The notes under the pieces are model-generated. The model ran no database searches, had not been told where the DNA came from, and saw nothing but the letters and a program-made list of their open reading frames with translations. Position numbers and translations under genes: made by a program. Shown here one piece after another: positions 51,416 to 52,564 of a stretch of 52,564 bases of DNA. This DNA is from Flavobacteriaceae bacterium (GTDB lineage Bacteria > Bacteroidota > Bacteroidia > Flavobacteriales > Flavobacteriaceae), in contig CANCPC010000008.1 in assembly GCA_947379965.1 (NCBI GenBank), positions 1 to 52,564 on the forward strand, written 5' to 3'. Each line of letters starts with the position of its first letter. The stretch's first letter is position 1.

Positions 51416-52342
51416 ATGACACATGCTTTAAATATAGTTTGGAATCCTTCTGAGGGGATAGATTTAGGTTTTTTTGTTATTCGCTACTACAGCTTAATGT
51501 TCGTAATCGCATTTGGTTTAGGCTGGTATATCATGAAAAATATTTTCGAAAGAGAAAATGAGTCTTTTGAAAAATTAGATTCTTTGTTTATTTGGGTTGT
51601 ATTATCCACTTTGATTGGAGCTAGATTAGGTCATGTATTATTTTACGATTGGGAATATTTCCGTAATCATTTATTAGAAATATTTTTACCGTTCCGATTT
51701 GATCCAAAATTTGAATTTACTGGTTACCAAGGACTTGCAAGTCACGGAGCAGCGATAGCAATAGTTGTTACAATGTATTTTTTTAGCAAAAAAATAATGG
51801 GAAGACCTATATTATGGATTCTAGATAGAATTGTAATCCCAGTATCAAGCGGAGCAGTTTTTGTTCGATTTGGAAATTTTTTTAATTCTGAAATTGTTGG
51901 AAATGAGACATCATCACCACTTGGAATACGCTTTGTGAGAGATCATTTCACACAAAGAGATGCTGTAAATGCAACTCAATTAAATACACCAAAAGAAGCG
52001 TATAACGCCATAGCAACAGATACTAAATTTGCTGAATTACTTCAACAAGTTCCTTCAAAACATCCTACACAATTATACGAAGCTTTCTTTTATATATTTG
52101 TATTTGCAATTTTATTCTTTTTATATTGGAAAACAGAAGTAAGGAAAAAATCGGGATTCTTATTCGGATTATTTCTTGTATTATTATTCACAGTTCGTTT
52201 CTTTGTAGAGTTTTTAAAAGAAAGTCAAGGTGGTTTCGAAAAATCATTAGGTTTACTATCGACAGGCCAATGGCTTAGTATTCCTTTTATTTTAGTTGGA
52301 TTGTATTTCATATTTACTGCTGAGAAACCAGTTAAAATATAG
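51416..52342 (+). CDS. lgt: Prolipoprotein diacylglyceryl transferase
   Basis: This 308-aa integral membrane enzyme transfers diacylglyceryl to the lipobox Cys of prolipoproteins. It has about seven TM segments, the LASHGAAIAIV stretch with the essential His, VFVRFGNFFNSEIVG with Arg and the Lgt signature, and KHPTQLYEAFFYI. Several lipoproteins in this window (GldI, the PPIase, the cytochrome) would be its substrates. It ends at a terminator (52387-52420). Confidence 0.95.
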   Translation: MTHALNIVWNPSEGIDLGFFVIRYYSLMFVIAFGLGWYIMKNIFERENESFEKLDSLFIWVVLSTLIGARLGHVLFYDWEYFRNHLLEIFLPFRFDPKFEFTGYQGLASHGAAIAIVVTMYFFSKKIMGRPILWILDRIVIPVSSGAVFVRFGNFFNSEIVGNETSSPLGIRFVRDHFTQRDAVNATQLNTPKEAYNAIATDTKFAELLQQVPSKHPTQLYEAFFYIFVFAILFFLYWKTEVRKKSGFLFGLFLVLLFTVRFFVEFLKESQGGFEKSLGLLSTGQWLSIPFILVGLYFIFTAEKPVKI

Positions 52343-52386
52343 ATTTAAATCACAATTTACAAAACTTGATCATTGTTTAATATATC

Positions 52387-52420
52387 AAAAAGCTACACCA
52401 TTTAGTGTAGCTTTTTTTAT
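52387..52420 (+). terminator. Terminator of lgt
   Basis: The stem AAAAAGCTACAC with GTGTAGCTTTTT (52387-52398 with 52405-52416) is followed by T's. The remaining 144 nt of the window hold no recognisable gene. Confidence 0.85.
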
Positions 52421-52564
52421 AAAAAAACAACTCAGAACAGTTTCAAACTTGTTAACGGTACTTTAATAGCATATAAATAGGCAATATGAGCGATTTTAAA
52501 GAAGTTCGAAAATGAAAACAAGAAATACACAAATGAATTAACTCAATTATAAATAGAAAATATT

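Overview
The window is chromosomal DNA from a member of the Bacteroidota, almost certainly a Flavobacterium or a close relative. The reasons are an AT-rich sequence, promoters of the TTTG-N19-21-TAnnTTTG type, few Shine-Dalgarno sites, a gldI gliding-motility gene, a type III glutamine synthetase and many Bacteroidota-typical DUF families. About 54 protein genes are supported. No rRNA, tRNA, CRISPR array, insertion sequence or prophage was seen.

Layout. Positions 1-7.3 kb hold a Lys-rich micro-protein, pepD behind a ParE-type toxin-antitoxin pair, a DUF3810 membrane protein, an ECF sigma factor with a membrane partner, a PlsC-like acyltransferase, a CoA-type Nudix hydrolase and two small DUF genes. 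7.3-12.3 kb hold a LysM/periplasmic-binding fusion, guaA, a secreted protein and a RidA protein. 12.5-17.9 kb hold a CLC-F-like antiporter and the operon nrnA-gldI-two cyclophilin/FKBP fusions. 18-22.5 kb hold a DUF4015 glycosidase-like protein, three small genes and purM. 22.6-27.2 kb hold an OmpA-type gene broken by one in-frame TAG, then two unrelated glutamine synthetases (GSIII and GSII) in divergent orientation. 27.3-35 kb hold terC, DUF1543, YchJ, a GyrI-like protein, purU, DUF4197, a hydrolase, pyrF and prfA.

35-37.5 kb is the most accessory part: a YdeI-like protein ending in a CDGSH iron-sulfur motif, the 'mobile mystery protein' A/B pair (HTH plus Fic) with an iterated operator, and a cluster of dispersed repeats. 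37.5-46.9 kb hold topB, two lipoproteins, a beta-barrel/monohaem lipoprotein pair, valS, DUF1573 and an aspartyl protease-PDZ protein. 47-52.4 kb hold an aminotransferase, folE, a repeat-flanked four-helix-bundle (S23/IVP) gene, cysS, yidD and lgt.

Most genes are housekeeping: purine and pyrimidine metabolism (guaA, purM, purU, pyrF), translation (prfA, valS, cysS), nitrogen assimilation (GSIII, GSII) and envelope biogenesis (gldI, PPIases, yidD, lgt). Less ordinary signals lie in the intergenic spaces, which carry at least four families of short dispersed repeats. One of these has conserved flanks around a variable hairpin and looks like a structured RNA. Nothing in the window is clearly a wholly new system. 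The best leads are the amber-split OmpA gene, the structured repeat, the Fic/HTH operator array, the CDGSH fusion and the GSII/GSIII control region.
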